Shown in pieces: positions 23,832-37,067 of a DNA stretch of 64,000 nt (position 1 is the first letter of the stretch; every line of letters begins with the position of its first letter). Source of the stretch: Serilophus lunatus. Its lineage: Eukaryota > Chordata > Aves > Passeriformes > Eurylaimidae. The stretch spans positions 186,001-250,000 of the forward strand of contig VXBA01005708.1 of assembly GCA_013399895.1 (NCBI GenBank), read 5' to 3'. The notes under the pieces were generated by a model. The model did no database searches and was not told the origin of the DNA. It worked only from the letters and a program-made list of their open reading frames with translations. The position numbers were made by a program, and so were the translations under genes.

Positions 23832-24240
23832 GAGGACCTTTCCCAGGTGGATTTTGACCATTTGCATGGATGGAGACTCCACAGCCCCTGTGGATGACCT
23901 ATGTAAGTGTTTGACCACACTCACAGTAAAGATTTTTCTTACCTTTAAATGGAATTTTCTGTATTTCAGTTTGTGCCCTTTGGCTCTTGCTTGTTGTCCA
24001 AATGCCACCAAACATAGTTTGGCTCAGGCGTTTTTCATGTCCTATCATCAGTTACTTATGCACACTAAGATTCTCCCCCAGCCTTTTCTTGAACCTCACC
24101 AATGCCACCTCTGTCTTTCACTGTGTGTCAGATGTTCCAGTTCCCTTCTGGTCCTTGCAACCCTTTACTGTAATAACAAGACTACCTTTGGTTTTTGCCA
24201 GCTACATGCTCTAGGTCAGCCCCTTTGATGATGTGAAGGC
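23832..24240 (-). mobile_element. CR1 LINE fragment, antisense
   Basis: On the + strand it shows reversed CR1 landmarks: GGATGGAGACTCCACAGCC, AAGTGTTTGACCACACTCACAGTAAAG, TGGAATTTTCTGTATTTCAGTTTGTGCCC and TGGCTCTTGCTTGTTGTCC, then a C/T-rich tail with CCCCCAGCCTTTTCTTGAACC. An open frame of 124 codons crosses it on the opposite strand of the element and is a by-product, not a gene. Only the 3' region of the LINE is present. Confidence 0.75.
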
Positions 24241-27200
24241 TCAGCAGTCATATGAAACTTAGTATTGAATGTTTTCTAAATTTTATGTGGATATTGCATG
24301 CTGTTTGAAGAGCCACTTAACTGAGGCATTGAGTGGCAGTTCAGCTTGAGCTGTAGCATTGTTATTGCATGGAGAGACTGTCCTAATCTGAGTTTCAGTT
24401 CCTCATTTCTAAATTTGTGGATTAATTTCTTAATACTTATAAAGCATTTGTGAATAAGTAATTGATCAGTCACATGAAAGCATCTTTAGTTTGCTAAGTG
24501 TTAAGAATATTTTATAGTTGTCATTCTTGGTCTCTTGTAGCCTTTTACTTTTAAATATATTAACTAAATTGAAGGCTTTTATTTTTTCAGAAATGCCTAT
24601 ATGAATCTTAAACTGGATCTTTAGGACAGTATTTTTCAAGTCTACAAAATGTAACATCATAGGAAAGAGAAGGTGCTTGTTAGTCTGAATTATGAATAAA
24701 ACCTTTTAATGGAATTCTACACATCATAGATCATGCTTGAAATGAGAGGACTGTTCAGAAAATTCTAACTTACATTGCTGTGTGTTGCTAAGGAAAATAA
24801 GGATTTCAATAAACATTGATCTATAATGCTCAGCAAGTAGTTACTCAATTTGAAATTGCTTCTGCTGTGTGAACTCTGAAAAGAGATGCACTGATTACTT
24901 GCATCCAAACTAATGTAGCACTTATAACTGCTTGATTTTAGAATAGTCATTGTGTGAAGGAATGATACAGGTTCTTTATCTTCCACTGTTTATCCTTTCA
25001 TTTTGTGAACAAACACACAATGCAGCCATAGACTGCTGCAGTTCAATCTTCAGCGAACATGTACAGAAAGGATAATTCTATGAGAAAACATTCTCTTGTG
25101 ATCTTACACCATTTGTTTCAGTTCCAGAAATCTAATTTATTACAATAACAGGAGCTCTGGTTTATATCTTGCCATTAATTTTCATGGGAACTGGATAGGA
25201 ATGACTGTTTCTAATAGCTAAGTTAGAGTAGCAGCCCTTTAGTAAAGATGGGACTAATTTAAAAATCATCAGTGTTAGTTCCCACACACAGGAAGGGATT
25301 ACTGGGATGTTGAGCCCAGCCTCTTGCTATCAGCAGCATGTCTGTGATCTCACAAAACATGGTCTCACTTAGACAGTAGAGACTGGTACTTAGGCTGGAA
25401 GTTGTAAAGCAACTTTTTTTTGAATTAGCAGAAGTAGTGAACTCTTAGCTGTTTGTCTTCTGCAGTGTGCTTTGTTCAGTAGAGCTATGCTTCATCTATA
25501 TGTTCAAAGTACCTTCTTAATTTTTTAAGAACACAGATAGGAGGTGTAATAAGTAGTTTAAAACATGTTGGCTGCTAACTTAATTCTCTTAGCCTCTAAC
25601 TATTGTTCTCTTGGAAATGAATTGTAAAATGGGCAGTAAGGATTGTCTTCCGGCTCCTGATCTGTGTTTTAGCCATTTTTTGCAAAATACTTCAATAAAA
25701 ATATTGCAAGTAGAAAGAGCACTGGGTGAATAAAAAAGTCTTCCTACTTCATTGTAAAGAAGTATGTTGATACCACATAATTTTAGCTGTATTTTGTTAA
25801 TGCTGTAACTTTGAGCAAGGAGAGAACGCTATGGTATGATGTTCTAAATAAGCTGATTTTTTAAGCTTTTGTAGTCTAGAAGGAATGAACGGTCTTTCCT
25901 TTTGGAACAAAGCACAGCTTTCCTAGTTGCAAGTTCATTATATGAGACCAGGAACAGTGTTCTTATGGATAAGTTAGGAAAGCTGCTTTTTTGCGAAAAA
26001 ACTACAACACCAAAAGGGGTGTTTGAATTAGCGAAGTCTTAGTTTTAGCACTTACCATATTGCATTGAATGCTCATGAGCCAAAGAATTCCAGAAAAAGA
26101 GAAGGTTAGTAATCATTAAAGTGATCTCCAGTGAATGTTGAGATGAGCTGTGTCTTAGTAGGCTTTTGTCTGTGGTGTTTCCGGTATGAGCACTCTAGAA
26201 CCTCCTGTTGACCTTGGACTGACTCTTGTGACTTAGTCTTGTTTATTTTCTATACCCAGGCATGTTCTAGCCCTATGTTTCTTAAGCAGCTGCTCAGCCT
26301 GCTCTAGGCCAGAGTCTGGGTGGCAGCGAAGGCACATTCAGAATGAACAGTTGAACAAGGACATTGATGTAAAACAGAAACCAGTTTGGTTTGTCCAAGC
26401 AGGGCAGCATCTCTTGTGACAAGAGCTGGGAGCACTAAGTGTGCTTGGCCCACACAGCCAGGGCTGGCTTGGACAGTGACCTGATCCTGTGCTGTGGTTG
26501 AACCTGCTGAGATTGGAATAATTTCAGGGGGCTATACAGGTGAGACTGAAAGCCTACCTATTGTCAGTTGGCTCCGTGCTGAGCACATGTTAGTAGTTTC
26601 CAAGTTGTTTGAGCTGGCTGATGATGCCAGCTTCCATACAATGCTGCTTGTTCTATGAGAGGGAAGAAGGTGTGGTAATGGTGCTTTACCTAAAGATGTT
26701 ATTAACCTCAAAGCACACAAGGTTGAATTTGAGAACTTGAACTGCGATGCGTGTTTTGTACATGTCAGTGGTATGTTCAGTGTAGTAGCTTTATCAGAAA
26801 GTTGTATTGTGTCCGGGTAATAGTTTTTCAAATCTGGAATCTGCTATTTACATGATGACTTGTGTCCTCCTTCAGTTTATTTGTGAAAATACTGCCTGTG
26901 GCCCCTTGAGTTCATTGATTTAGGTTGTCATGTGTGACAAAACTGAAGGTATGTACTTTTAAAGAAAGCCTTTATGGTTTTGGCATGCAAAAGAAAATTT
27001 GAAATTATCCCTTGTTTTTTTATAACTTAAGGTAGTTTCCTACCTTTGAAATATTTATGTAGCCTAGACTCTTCAAAACTCAATGTTGCATTCCAGACTT
27101 GAAAGAAGTTGTAACTCTCAACTTACAGTTTCTGACACAGCTGGGTAGTGTCAGTGATCTAGAAAATTAAATCAACGCTGGAGAGTTTTCTGGAAGCTTA

Positions 27201-30200
27201 AATAGAACGTGCAACCCTGGGTTGTATTTTCTAATCCTATCAGAGTAACCCTATTTTTCACAAATTGAAGCATGAAACATTAAAAGCTTTTTACATCTAT
27301 ATGTATCCAAGTATTTTGTTCATAGCGCAGCAGTTTAATGAACATTCAATTTCATGCAGTGAAATCACTGACCCTTGAAGGTGGGGGGAGGGGGGACTGG
27401 GAAAGAATTAGTAGATTACTGAGATGGCTGGAATAGAACTGCACAAAGTCAGTATGGACAGTATTAGTCTTTGTATGTACAGTCAGAACTTTAGTCACCA
27501 TGACCAAATACTGTTCTTCTGAATTCTTATTGCTTTTTTTGATACTGGGTGAAGAAAATAATACGTTGCATGGAATTCATTCTGCCTCATGCTGCATTAT
27601 GGATCTTTTGTATATATGGTATAAGGCTTAGTGTATGTTATGTGATACAAGGATACAAGTTCAGTCACTTGAGGTGAGGCTGCACCAGCCCAGAGCAAAG
27701 CAGAATGATCATGTCCCTTGACTGCCTGGCGTTGCTGTGTGTGATGCACACCAGGATATGATTTGCCCTTCCATTTATAACCTCTGCTTTTTCTTAACTT
27801 TAAATTTCCTGACAGAAGACTCACAAGGGCCACAAACTGTTTTTGTCTTGGGCTCCCCGTGTCATTGCCACCAGAAGTGCCACCTATCTATGTGCAAACC
27901 TCATGGCTTGGGAGTATCATGAATTAATTTTAAGGCAATCTTGCTGCCAAGTGTGAAATTGTGCAATGAGTAAAATCCTTTTTTCTTCGATAAGTGCCTG
28001 TAGTGGCCTATCTCTTAGTGAAATGTTGAGTGTAGCTTTGAGTAAAACATCAGTTGAGTTGCGAGATTGAGGTAGTACATGAATGTTTAGTGGGAATCGA
28101 AGATGTGGTTAAAGAATGGCTTGGCAGTGTTTACATAAGGGTGGTTGAAATGAGGGGAGTTTGGGACTAGGGTAAATGCAGAGGAAGGAAGAAGGAGCCT
28201 CCACCTATTGTTAGGGTTGGTGAAAAGGAGATCAAAGGTAAAATCAATCTGCTTATTTTAAAAAGTGGGACATCTTGTTAAGCCTAGTGAGAATGCTGCA
28301 TCCACACAGATTTATCTGCTTATTTATGTAGGTGCTTATCTTCCAAATTGACTTGTACTACTTCTGGTTACATCTGCGCTTTGCTGTTGGCATTATCATT
28401 CGCTTTAACAGTTACTTTTTGTCTTTAGCTATGCTCTCCATTTTTTGATGTAACTTCATAATTGTAAAGCCTTTTGCTATGTGCAGTTGGTTGAGCTTCT
28501 GTGGGCACAGGTCCTTTGAAATTCTGTAAGTAATGAATTTCAGTTTAGTGCAAGACAAGATATCACAAATATTTTGTGACAGAAGATGGTACCATAGGCT
28601 TTTAGAGCTGGTCTGTTCATATGCTTGTCTCCAATTTAAGATGTATCAATTTGAATTATTATAGTTAAACTTTCACCCTAAGTAGTTATATCTATCTAGG
28701 TGTTAAAATGAGTGGGTAAACTATATATAGGTATTCCTCTCCTTACATTTTTTGTTTTTATCTGGGTCACTATGGGAGCACCGAAGCAAATGTGATTATC
28801 AGAGGATTTTGTTATGTTCTGAAAGGCATGATGTGTACTGAGGTGAGATGCAGCTTAAGTGGGACTGATGCCAATCACCCGGTGATGTTTGGCATCTCAC
28901 TGTACCAGTAATGTGCATTTGGCTTTCATTGATGTATTTCTTATTTTGCCTTGCTCTGCTTTTCTGTTTTGCTGCACTGAAAGTTGGGTGCAATTTTCAG
29001 ACAATGATGTCAAATATGCAAGGGTGGTGTTTCACCTGGAGAGAGCTGGCAAGGTATGGAATTCAGCTGGGAGATTATAGTAGATGGAGATCTATTCAGC
29101 ACATCCCGTGGTTTGTGAGGAGTTTCTCAGCTGGCCAGCTGCAGGGTTTAACTTTAGGGTGGGCTGAAATTCTGCAGTTTACCCCAGCTGGGCTGACTGA
29201 ACCCACTCTGACTCTTGTGGGAGCTTTGACTCATTATTCTCTCAGGCATCTGCACTTGGGCCTTTTAACATACTTTAACATGGAAGTTGAATCCAGCTCC
29301 AGATGTCCTGTAGTGACCCTGAGCAAAACAAAAAAACCTGTCATACACTTAAGAGCGTGTGCTGCATCTGTGTGGTCTTTGCTCTGACAACTTCCACACT
29401 GATGTGCAGCCCAGAGCATGCTACTTAGAGATCATGTTTGCAAACCCAGTTAGTTGGATGGTTTGGGGGCTTATTGTCCAAGTTATCTTTCTGTTTGAAG
29501 GTTTATCAAAGCCTGATAAGATCAATACTGAAAGCAGTGCCCCATAGAACTCTTTGATGCTCTTGATGTTGTATGTAGTTAGGTATTTAGCTCTATTTGC
29601 TGAACTGTCTCCCTTGTGATGTTGTATGAGGTTCAGCTTCTAGTTGCTCTAGGATTTACTTCATGGCATATAGAAAACAGGTTGACGCTGATTTCTATGG
29701 CCAACATTTTTATGTGATTCTATTCTTCAAAGCAAAGGTAAATTCATCTTGTATTTGGTATGTTTGTTTATATAGGTCCCACAGTAAGACTGTAATTTCA
29801 GAAATGAGGCAGTTATAGACAGCTTTTCTGAGCATGAAGGTGGCCAGTGGTTTGTTGATGAGCAAGGTTAGGCTATGCAGAATTAAAAGAAACAAACAAT
29901 GTGAGATCAAAAAACTTGAAGTAGTTTTCCAACCAGCACTGGTAGTCTTCTAAAGCATGTTCTTGGAGACAGATTATAGCTGCTTGGTGTGATTTTAATT
30001 TTTTTTTCTTCTGTAACCTTTTTGTTTCCAGTTTTGATCTTGGCAGGATTACAGAGCTTGACAGACTTAGAGGCCAGACAGTGCCAGTCAGTTATGTCCT
30101 GTCTCTGGGAGAGGGAATTCATGCTGAGCTCCAGATTTGGTAGAAGTTGGAAGCTGTAAATTGCTTCCTCTCTGAAGCAGTGCATTGCTTCCTTGAAATT

Positions 30201-33200
30201 TGTCATGGCAGGACCTAATGCTTTGCCAAAATATCTGAGAGATGCCAGTTGGTGCCTGCCATTCAACTTTTTTTTTTAATTTGAAGTGTTGCCTGGGCTG
30301 ATATGCTATTTGAGACTTTTGGTCATGTGTTAATTATAACTTGTCAAGATAACCAAATACTTGTAAATGAAATTTGCCGAGGTTTTAGGATGAAACTGTC
30401 TAATAAGTAAATTATCTGACTAGGATTTAGCTGGATGTTACCAAATATGAGTGGAATTGTTCTTGTAATGGTTTCTTATTCTAAGGAAAACACTTAAAAT
30501 ATTGCAGCAAAGCAAACTTGAAAGTATTTAGCTGCAACTAATTTTTGGTTACTTTTAGGTTGTGTTACATGGAACAGTAATAGAAAAACTGAATCTGAAA
30601 GCCTAGACATTATGTATGCTGATCTCTCAATGTAAAAAGCCCTGATTATGATCACACTGGTACTCACTTTTGTATATGTTGAATATATATTATATATGAA
30701 AATGATTGGTTTAATTACTTAACTTGAACATTCTGTCTTTTTGTTTGTTTTGTAATGTTTCAGTTTCTCTGAAAATAGACCAGCTGCTATGAAAATAGTT
30801 TGTTGGAATAGCATGCTGCCTGGTTTTGCCTCAAACAAGTATAGGCAACCTGTGGCACTCCTGAGGTTCTACCTGTGAATGAAGGGCCACTGCCTTCTTA
30901 TCAGCTAATGTCTTTTTTTAGGCAGCACCTGGATGAGTCAGTGCTATGCTATTAGAAAGTGGCTCAATGAATGTTTTAAGTTTTTTCTTTTTGAAATTGT
31001 TTGTTTTTCCCCTTAAAAATGTTATCTGAACAACTCATCTCAAGATTTTGCTCTGTTGATCTGTGGCATCAAGATGTAAGGTCTCTTGAGTTCCTGTATG
31101 TATCAGCTCTCAGTATTTTGCTGATGTGAATTGCCAGGATGAAGCACTGGTTTCTACAGTTTCTATTTGCAACTGTCTGCTTTTATGAGCTCTCAAACCA
31201 GAGAAGAAATGCAGGAAAAAGGAAATACTCTTCTGGTACTTTAATAGTTTTACTATTCTGATTACCTCATTTAATATGAGAAATGTAAATGTAAGATGTT
31301 CTCCACTTTTGATTGAAAAGAGGGAAATGTAAAAGTAACACTTAATCCAATTAATATATTTTCCTGCTCTGATTCATTGTGATGACTTTGAGCATCTGGT
31401 GGTAACTGAGCATGAGCTGCTTAAAGTCACAGAAACCCAATTCCCATTATTTCTGCTCATTGAAGGGAGTAAATGAATTACCAGACACTAATCTTGGGAT
31501 AATTGCTTGCTGGGCAGGAGATCTTAGCTCTTAAAGAAATTAGTTTTGTAAGTTTATGGAGATGTCAAAACTACTGAACTACTAAAAAAGGTTAACCACA
31601 AATGAACAGAAGCTGAGCTTTGTTTTTCATTCAGAGCTATAACATTTGAATTTTGCAGTGTACAAATATACGGAGATAGTTACTATCTTTTCCCCTCTTG
31701 CTGTGGTTTAATCGCAGCCAAAACTGGGATACCCTTATGAGTTTTACTATAATTTATCAACTAAAGTTTAAGTTGAGGACTGACATTTATGCCAATGTTT
31801 CTGGCACTGCAGAGTTAGGATGTATGTGCAGTAAGATACAGTATGTGCTGCTGTTTTGAATGACCAAACCATTTTGGGTTTGAAGTAACTGTGATTTTGA
31901 GTTGGTCCTCTAATTTGGACATAGAGGAAGGTGTGGTCTTTTTAGGTCTAGACAGTCTACACTGTGGCATTGCATCAATTTTTCTTACTCTCTATTTGTC
32001 ATGACTTAGGATTTTGAATACTGACCTGCCTTTTTTTTTTGTTTTTCTTGATAACTGGATGGCCTTGTGACTTATGTCTTTAGGGCATTGATATTTGAAA
32101 GTCATGCCCCTTTCCATTGGTGGTCTGTGCTCCTTTGCCTTTGGAGAGCAGCTTGAAAAAAAGGTGGGGCTAGGAGTCATCATGCATAGCTTCTGCTCAG
32201 GAGCCACCCTTGCTGCATCGACCTCACTGATGTCTTCTGCTTTGCCTGGGAGCAGACTTCTTCCTTGACATGTGTATCTGGAAGTATTCAGAGCCCAAAA
32301 ATAACTAGATAAGCAAGCCTCAAATACACCTAAAGTGTTTCCCTGTTGAATAAAATGCCTGCTAATTTATTTCCAGCACCTTGTATTTGCAGGATGACAA
32401 AGCAATAATTAAAGTGGTTTCTGGATCTTGCTGGCCTGATGAGTACTTTTTGTCTCTGTAGATCATTATGGGCAGTTATGTATTTTTGAGGCTATGAAAA
32501 TCTGTATTTGCCTCTGTAAAATTTCTGTTCTGTAGCTGGTCTTGACAAATAACAGTGTATATTCATTCTGGTTCTCTTACACTGTTTATTAGAGTGTTTA
32601 CTACATCGTATCTTTGATCAAAATTCCACAGAGATTCTGGCAAAGTGATGACAATACTCTGGGTTAAGTTGGATTAAGTACCCTGATTGGAAGTAATTGT
32701 TTCATGCAATGTGTTTCTGCCTGTCAATGAGAAAGACATTTCTTTCCTGTCGATAGTCTTTTCCTTGTGGAATCTCTGCTTGAAACTTCCTCAATTTAAA
32801 GAAGTAGGCTTTATTTATTCTCCTTCCATTTGTTTTGACTGCTGTCAAAATATCGGGAGGTTGCAGACTTGCCATATAAGGACACTATTATTAATATTCT
32901 TTAAGGACAAAATAATCACAGTAAATCACGTTTGGCTTGTGTTTAGAGTGGGCATGGAGGCTTCAGATCACTCCTCTAGTTGATGCTCAGGTATCATCCA
33001 TGGGTTGGTAACAGTAGAAGTGTAAAAGCTATGTAGTGTAACAAGTATTTGCTGCAGATACATGATGTTTTATTCTTGACACACAAGCAGAAAACAGCAC
33101 ATCCTGTTGCATACAGAGAGTTCTGTTTCTGAAAGCACACCCACACTTTTAGGAAAGTACAAAAGCAGAACCAAATCCTGCCTGCTGTTTACAGATTTGT

Positions 33201-33778
33201 TTCTGCCACACCACAGCTCCAGGGCCTTTTTTTTTTTAAGCTGCATACAGTGGAAATACATTAATTTAGAGGGAAAAGTCAATATTGTATGTGTTTATCA
33301 CTGTAGATCTGAATTATCTTTAAAATATCAGAGTCATTAAAATCCAATTTATTAAAAAATTCTTTGAATAGAGTGGTACAAAACGCAGAAGCATGTGAAT
33401 TCAAATTTATGGATCTTCTGTACCATGCACAGGCAGTTATGCAAACAAGAAAATGGCTTATTCTTGATATTTTTCAATGTTTGGGGACATCACACAGTTT
33501 ATCACAAGCAGAGCGAATTGAACTGTGCTACAAACTCAAGGGCAACAGTGGGGAAAAAAGTAAGTACTTTAATTAATGTTCTGCTTCCCTGGACTACTGC
33601 TTGTAGAGACTTCCTTGATTTGGTATTTCCCAAAGTCTTTTTAAATGCTAATTTAGGTATAAAGCAATTCCAGTGGACTTTCTCAAACACTTGAAAGTTT
33701 GTTTAAACCTAGAGGGCTCAAATTCTGAATTTTATGGAAGAGTTATATGTAGAGATTCTTTTCCATACACTATTGTAG
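24241..33778 (+). other. SLC16A10 intron 1, no gene seen
   Basis: About 9.5 kb of AT-rich intronic DNA. The longest open stretches (+ 28911-29387, - 29907-30266) lack splice signals, CpG retention and recognisable peptides. A G-rich run (GGTGGGGGGAGGGGGG) lies near 27381. No tRNA, miRNA hairpin or transposon was recognised by eye. Confidence 0.55.
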
Positions 33779-34105
33779 ATTCATAGAATTGTTAGGGCTC
33801 GAAAAGACCTCTAAGATTGAGTCCAACCACTAACAGCATTGCTAAGTCTACTACTAAACCATGTCTGTATGTCCACAGTCACATGTTTTTTGAACACTTC
33901 CATAGATAGTGATTCTGCTGCTTCCCTGAACAGCCTGTTCCAAGTGCCTGACAACCTTTCTGGGGACGAAACTTTTCCTAATCTCCAGTTCCCAATATCC
34001 TCTCCTGGTACAACTTGAGGCCATTTCCTCTTGTCCTACGACCTTCCTCCCTGGGAGAGGAGACCAACTCTCATCTCAGTACAAGCTCCCTTCAGACTTT
34101 AACTT
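33779..34105 (-). mobile_element. CR1 LINE fragment, antisense
   Basis: Starts ATTCATAGAATTGTTAGGGCTCG and AAAAGACCTCTAAGATTGAGTCC, the reversed CR1 3' end. It proceeds through TAAACCATGTCTGTATGTCC, ACACTTCCATAGATAGTGATTC, AACAGCCTGTTCCAAGTGCC and ACTTGAGGCCATTTCCTCTTGTCC to CTGGGAGAGGAGACCAACTC. This is a moderately young, easily recognised copy truncated at about 330 bases. Confidence 0.92.
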
Positions 34106-34754
34106 TTGAATGCAAATGGAGAAAATGACATAATAAGCTGTGGTAGCTTTTATTTGCACATAACTAGTTACATACATCCCTGGCCATGTGATTTACTCTT
34201 TTTACATGAGATTTGTAGTTGCTGTGACTAATGAGTGGTCAAATTGTGTCAGTCTGCTCAGTGGCATGACTGTGGTTGAGAAAACGAACTAACTTGGTGC
34301 TGAACCTGATTGTAGAGATTTTTAAATAATTGAATACACCTTTTGTCTTTTAAAGTAGCGTCTACAGGGGTGTAATAACTCCTCCAAGGTGAATCAGGAG
34401 CTGCTGACAGAAATATGCAATAGATTCTGTAATTTTCTGGTAGAAATTTTATTAATAAAATTTAGATTATATTTACAGTTATCAACTTGAGCTATTTGGG
34501 AACAAACCTCTAGGGTAAACTAAGGGATGTTTAATTTATCAAAAAATATGGTTACTTGTTATTTGTGTTGTATTTTCTATTTGTGTTTGGTAGCTATGGA
34601 GAAGAGAAACTCGCTGCATAAAAACTTTCCAAAATCTGGACCCTCCTATTAATTTGCAAGGAAGATCTGTGACCTTTTGTTTCTGGTGCCGTGGCAGCTG
34701 ATTTGAGGAAATGGCTGTGCTTGTGAAAACTCTTCTTCTGCCTGTATTTGTAGA

Positions 34755-35520
34755 ATTGTAGATTAATGATATGCTGGGTAGGACCTCTGGAGACCATCTA
34801 GTTCAAGCCCCTGCTCAGAGCAAGTTCAGTCAGATCACATTACTTGTGTCCTCACCCAGCTGGATTTGGGTAGAGATCCCATATTCCACTCTTGTGTTTA
34901 CAGCAGTGCTCCTTTGAGGAGTGTAGTTACACCTTCACTGTCTTTTATGTAGTTGTAGATGTCAGTAAGATCTGCACTGCTTGTGCCTCCCAAGCCTCCT
35001 CTTGAGGCTGAAAACACTCAACTCTCTCAGTCTTTCCTTCGACGTCAGATGCTCCAACCCTCGGTCACCTTGGTGGCCTTCTCCTGCACTCAGTCCAATA
35101 TAGCAAGGTCTGTCTCTTGTTCTGGGGAGCAGAAAAAGTCAGTGCAGCCCAGATACAGCCTCATGCCAGTGGAATCCCCATGTCCTTCAGCCTGCTGGTA
35201 ATGCTTCTTCTAATGTAACTTGGAATGCAGTCAGTTTATATTGCTGAAGGACTCACTGCTAACTTGGGTCCAAGTTGGGGCACAAGAGACACTTTCTGCA
35301 AATCTGCTTTCTAAGCAATTGATCTGGAGTCTGTACTGACTCTCATCCCAGGTGCAAAACTTTAATTCCTTCTGTTTGCTGTTGTCCCATTTTGCAGCAT
35401 GTTGGGATCCCTGCACATAGCAGCCCTGTCCTTCAGCATGTCAGTCATACCTTCCAGTGTGATATCTGGTGCATGGTGAAATGTTCCTCTTCGTACGCAA
35501 GCTGCGTGTCTTTACTGCTT
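34755..35520 (-). mobile_element. CR1 LINE fragment, antisense, longer copy
   Basis: Begins GTAGATTAATGATATGCTGGG and GACCTCTGGAGACCATCTAG (degraded 3' end). It passes CCTCCCAAGCCTCCTCTTGAGG, the landmark ACTCTCTCAGTCTTTCCTTCG, GGTGGCCTTCTCCTGCACTC and AGTGCAGCCCAGATACAGCC, and reaches further 5' CR1 sequence (CCCTGCACATAGCAGCCCTG). Roughly 770 bases, including the end of ORF2-related sequence read antisense. It lies only 650 bases from the preceding CR1 copy in the same orientation but is more diverged, so the two are separate insertions. Confidence 0.85.
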
Positions 35521-37010
35521 AGTAAAAGACTCACACTTGAAATAATTTTAAGACATTGTTCTGTTTCCCGTGCTAGTAACTGATGCTTACAAAGATGAAA
35601 AAGTAATCCATCCTGTTATGTACCTTCTTCCCTCTGCCCAGTCAGTGATTTCTGCATTTAGAAATGGAAGGCAAACTTCTCTCAATTCTTTTTTTAAAGT
35701 CTTTTTTTAAAGGGCACTTAATACCTATCGACTTCAGAACAGTGTTATAGAGGATCCAGAGTTAAAACTTTGGGTTTTTTTAACATAATTCACTCTTCCT
35801 TGTGTTGTGTGATTTCAACATGGATTCTTTCTGGATGCTGCTGGTATGCTCTCTGTATGCCAATTTGACCTCTCCCTGTTTATTTTACCCAGTCTATTCA
35901 TACCTCCGAGGGTTTTTTCCTATCCAATGGAAAATTTGTTTTTCTAAGAATCTTTTGTGATGGATGAACCCTTTGTTGAAAGCTGTTAGAAGTACTAAGC
36001 AATTAACATTAAACTTATTTTGAATGGCATGTTACTTTAGCATATCCAGATAATTCTCAATAAGTGGTTATATCTAAACACTGGTGTTTTCTTAAATCTT
36101 TTGAATAAAGATGTTTAATTGCACGATTTGTCATCGCTTGATGAATGAAAAGTATTTAAAGCTGCTTTTAGATGTGTAAAAACTCATGATATTCAGCCCC
36201 TTTGAAGAGGCCTTATGTCAGAGGTGGTGACCTCCTCATTGTGGTGAAGAACTGTTTCTGTTAGTGCGTTCTAGAAAAAAATTAGATGAAGGAGAAGAGT
36301 AGTCCTTAAAGAAAATAAAGCTTGTAAAAGAACAAAGCAGCCCCTTTTGTTTTCCTAATTTTTCTTCTAGCTTTGTAACAAAATGCAGAAAATATACTTA
36401 AAAATATAAACTCACTAGTTGTGTACTGAAGAGCTGTTGTTCTTGAGGAGTAGTTATAAAAGCAATTTTATAATTATATTGTTGCCAGGTGGAAATACTA
36501 GTGTTTTTCTATTCTTACTTTTTTAGTAATACTTTTATTATATCTGGCTATGTTAAAGCTATGAAAAGGGTCAGTGTTCTTGAAGCTCCTACCAGCCTGC
36601 ACCTAGATAGTTCTGATTGTCAGGAAAATGATTATTTATGATCATCAATATTAAAGTGTATGGCAGTATCTGTTTGCTTTGGCAGGATTATGTGAAGCTC
36701 TTCTTTGACTGGGAGTGAGGAACAAGGGAGAAAGACACTTTCATGAAGGCTTTTTGACAATAGGAATGACCAAGTTTGACAGTAGCCCTCCTGAGTATTA
36801 GCAACTTGAGTGTAATTGTCCTCTGTCTTCTAAGGATCTGTCCATAGTTGCATTTACCAAAGGAAAATAAAAATAACATTTTTATTTTGGGCCTCTTTCT
36901 TTTCAAGTTTGTGTAATTTCTCACATAAAATCTGTACTATTCTTAAGAGTAAAGTGGCTGTAGACCTGCTGGAATCCATTTTCTTTATTGGATATGTTAG
37001 TAGGTTTTTT

Positions 37011-37067
<57 letters not shown>

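Noticed and set aside
23854..24228. 124-codon + strand open frame
   Set aside because: Entirely within an antisense CR1 fragment.
28911..29387. 158-codon + strand open frame in intron 1
   Set aside because: The longest in the intron, but without splice sites, CpG retention, promoter or a recognisable peptide; compatible with chance in 38 kb.
29907..30266. 119-codon minus-strand open frame in intron 1
   Set aside because: No flanking splice signals or conserved motifs could be found; possibly part of an old unrecognised repeat.
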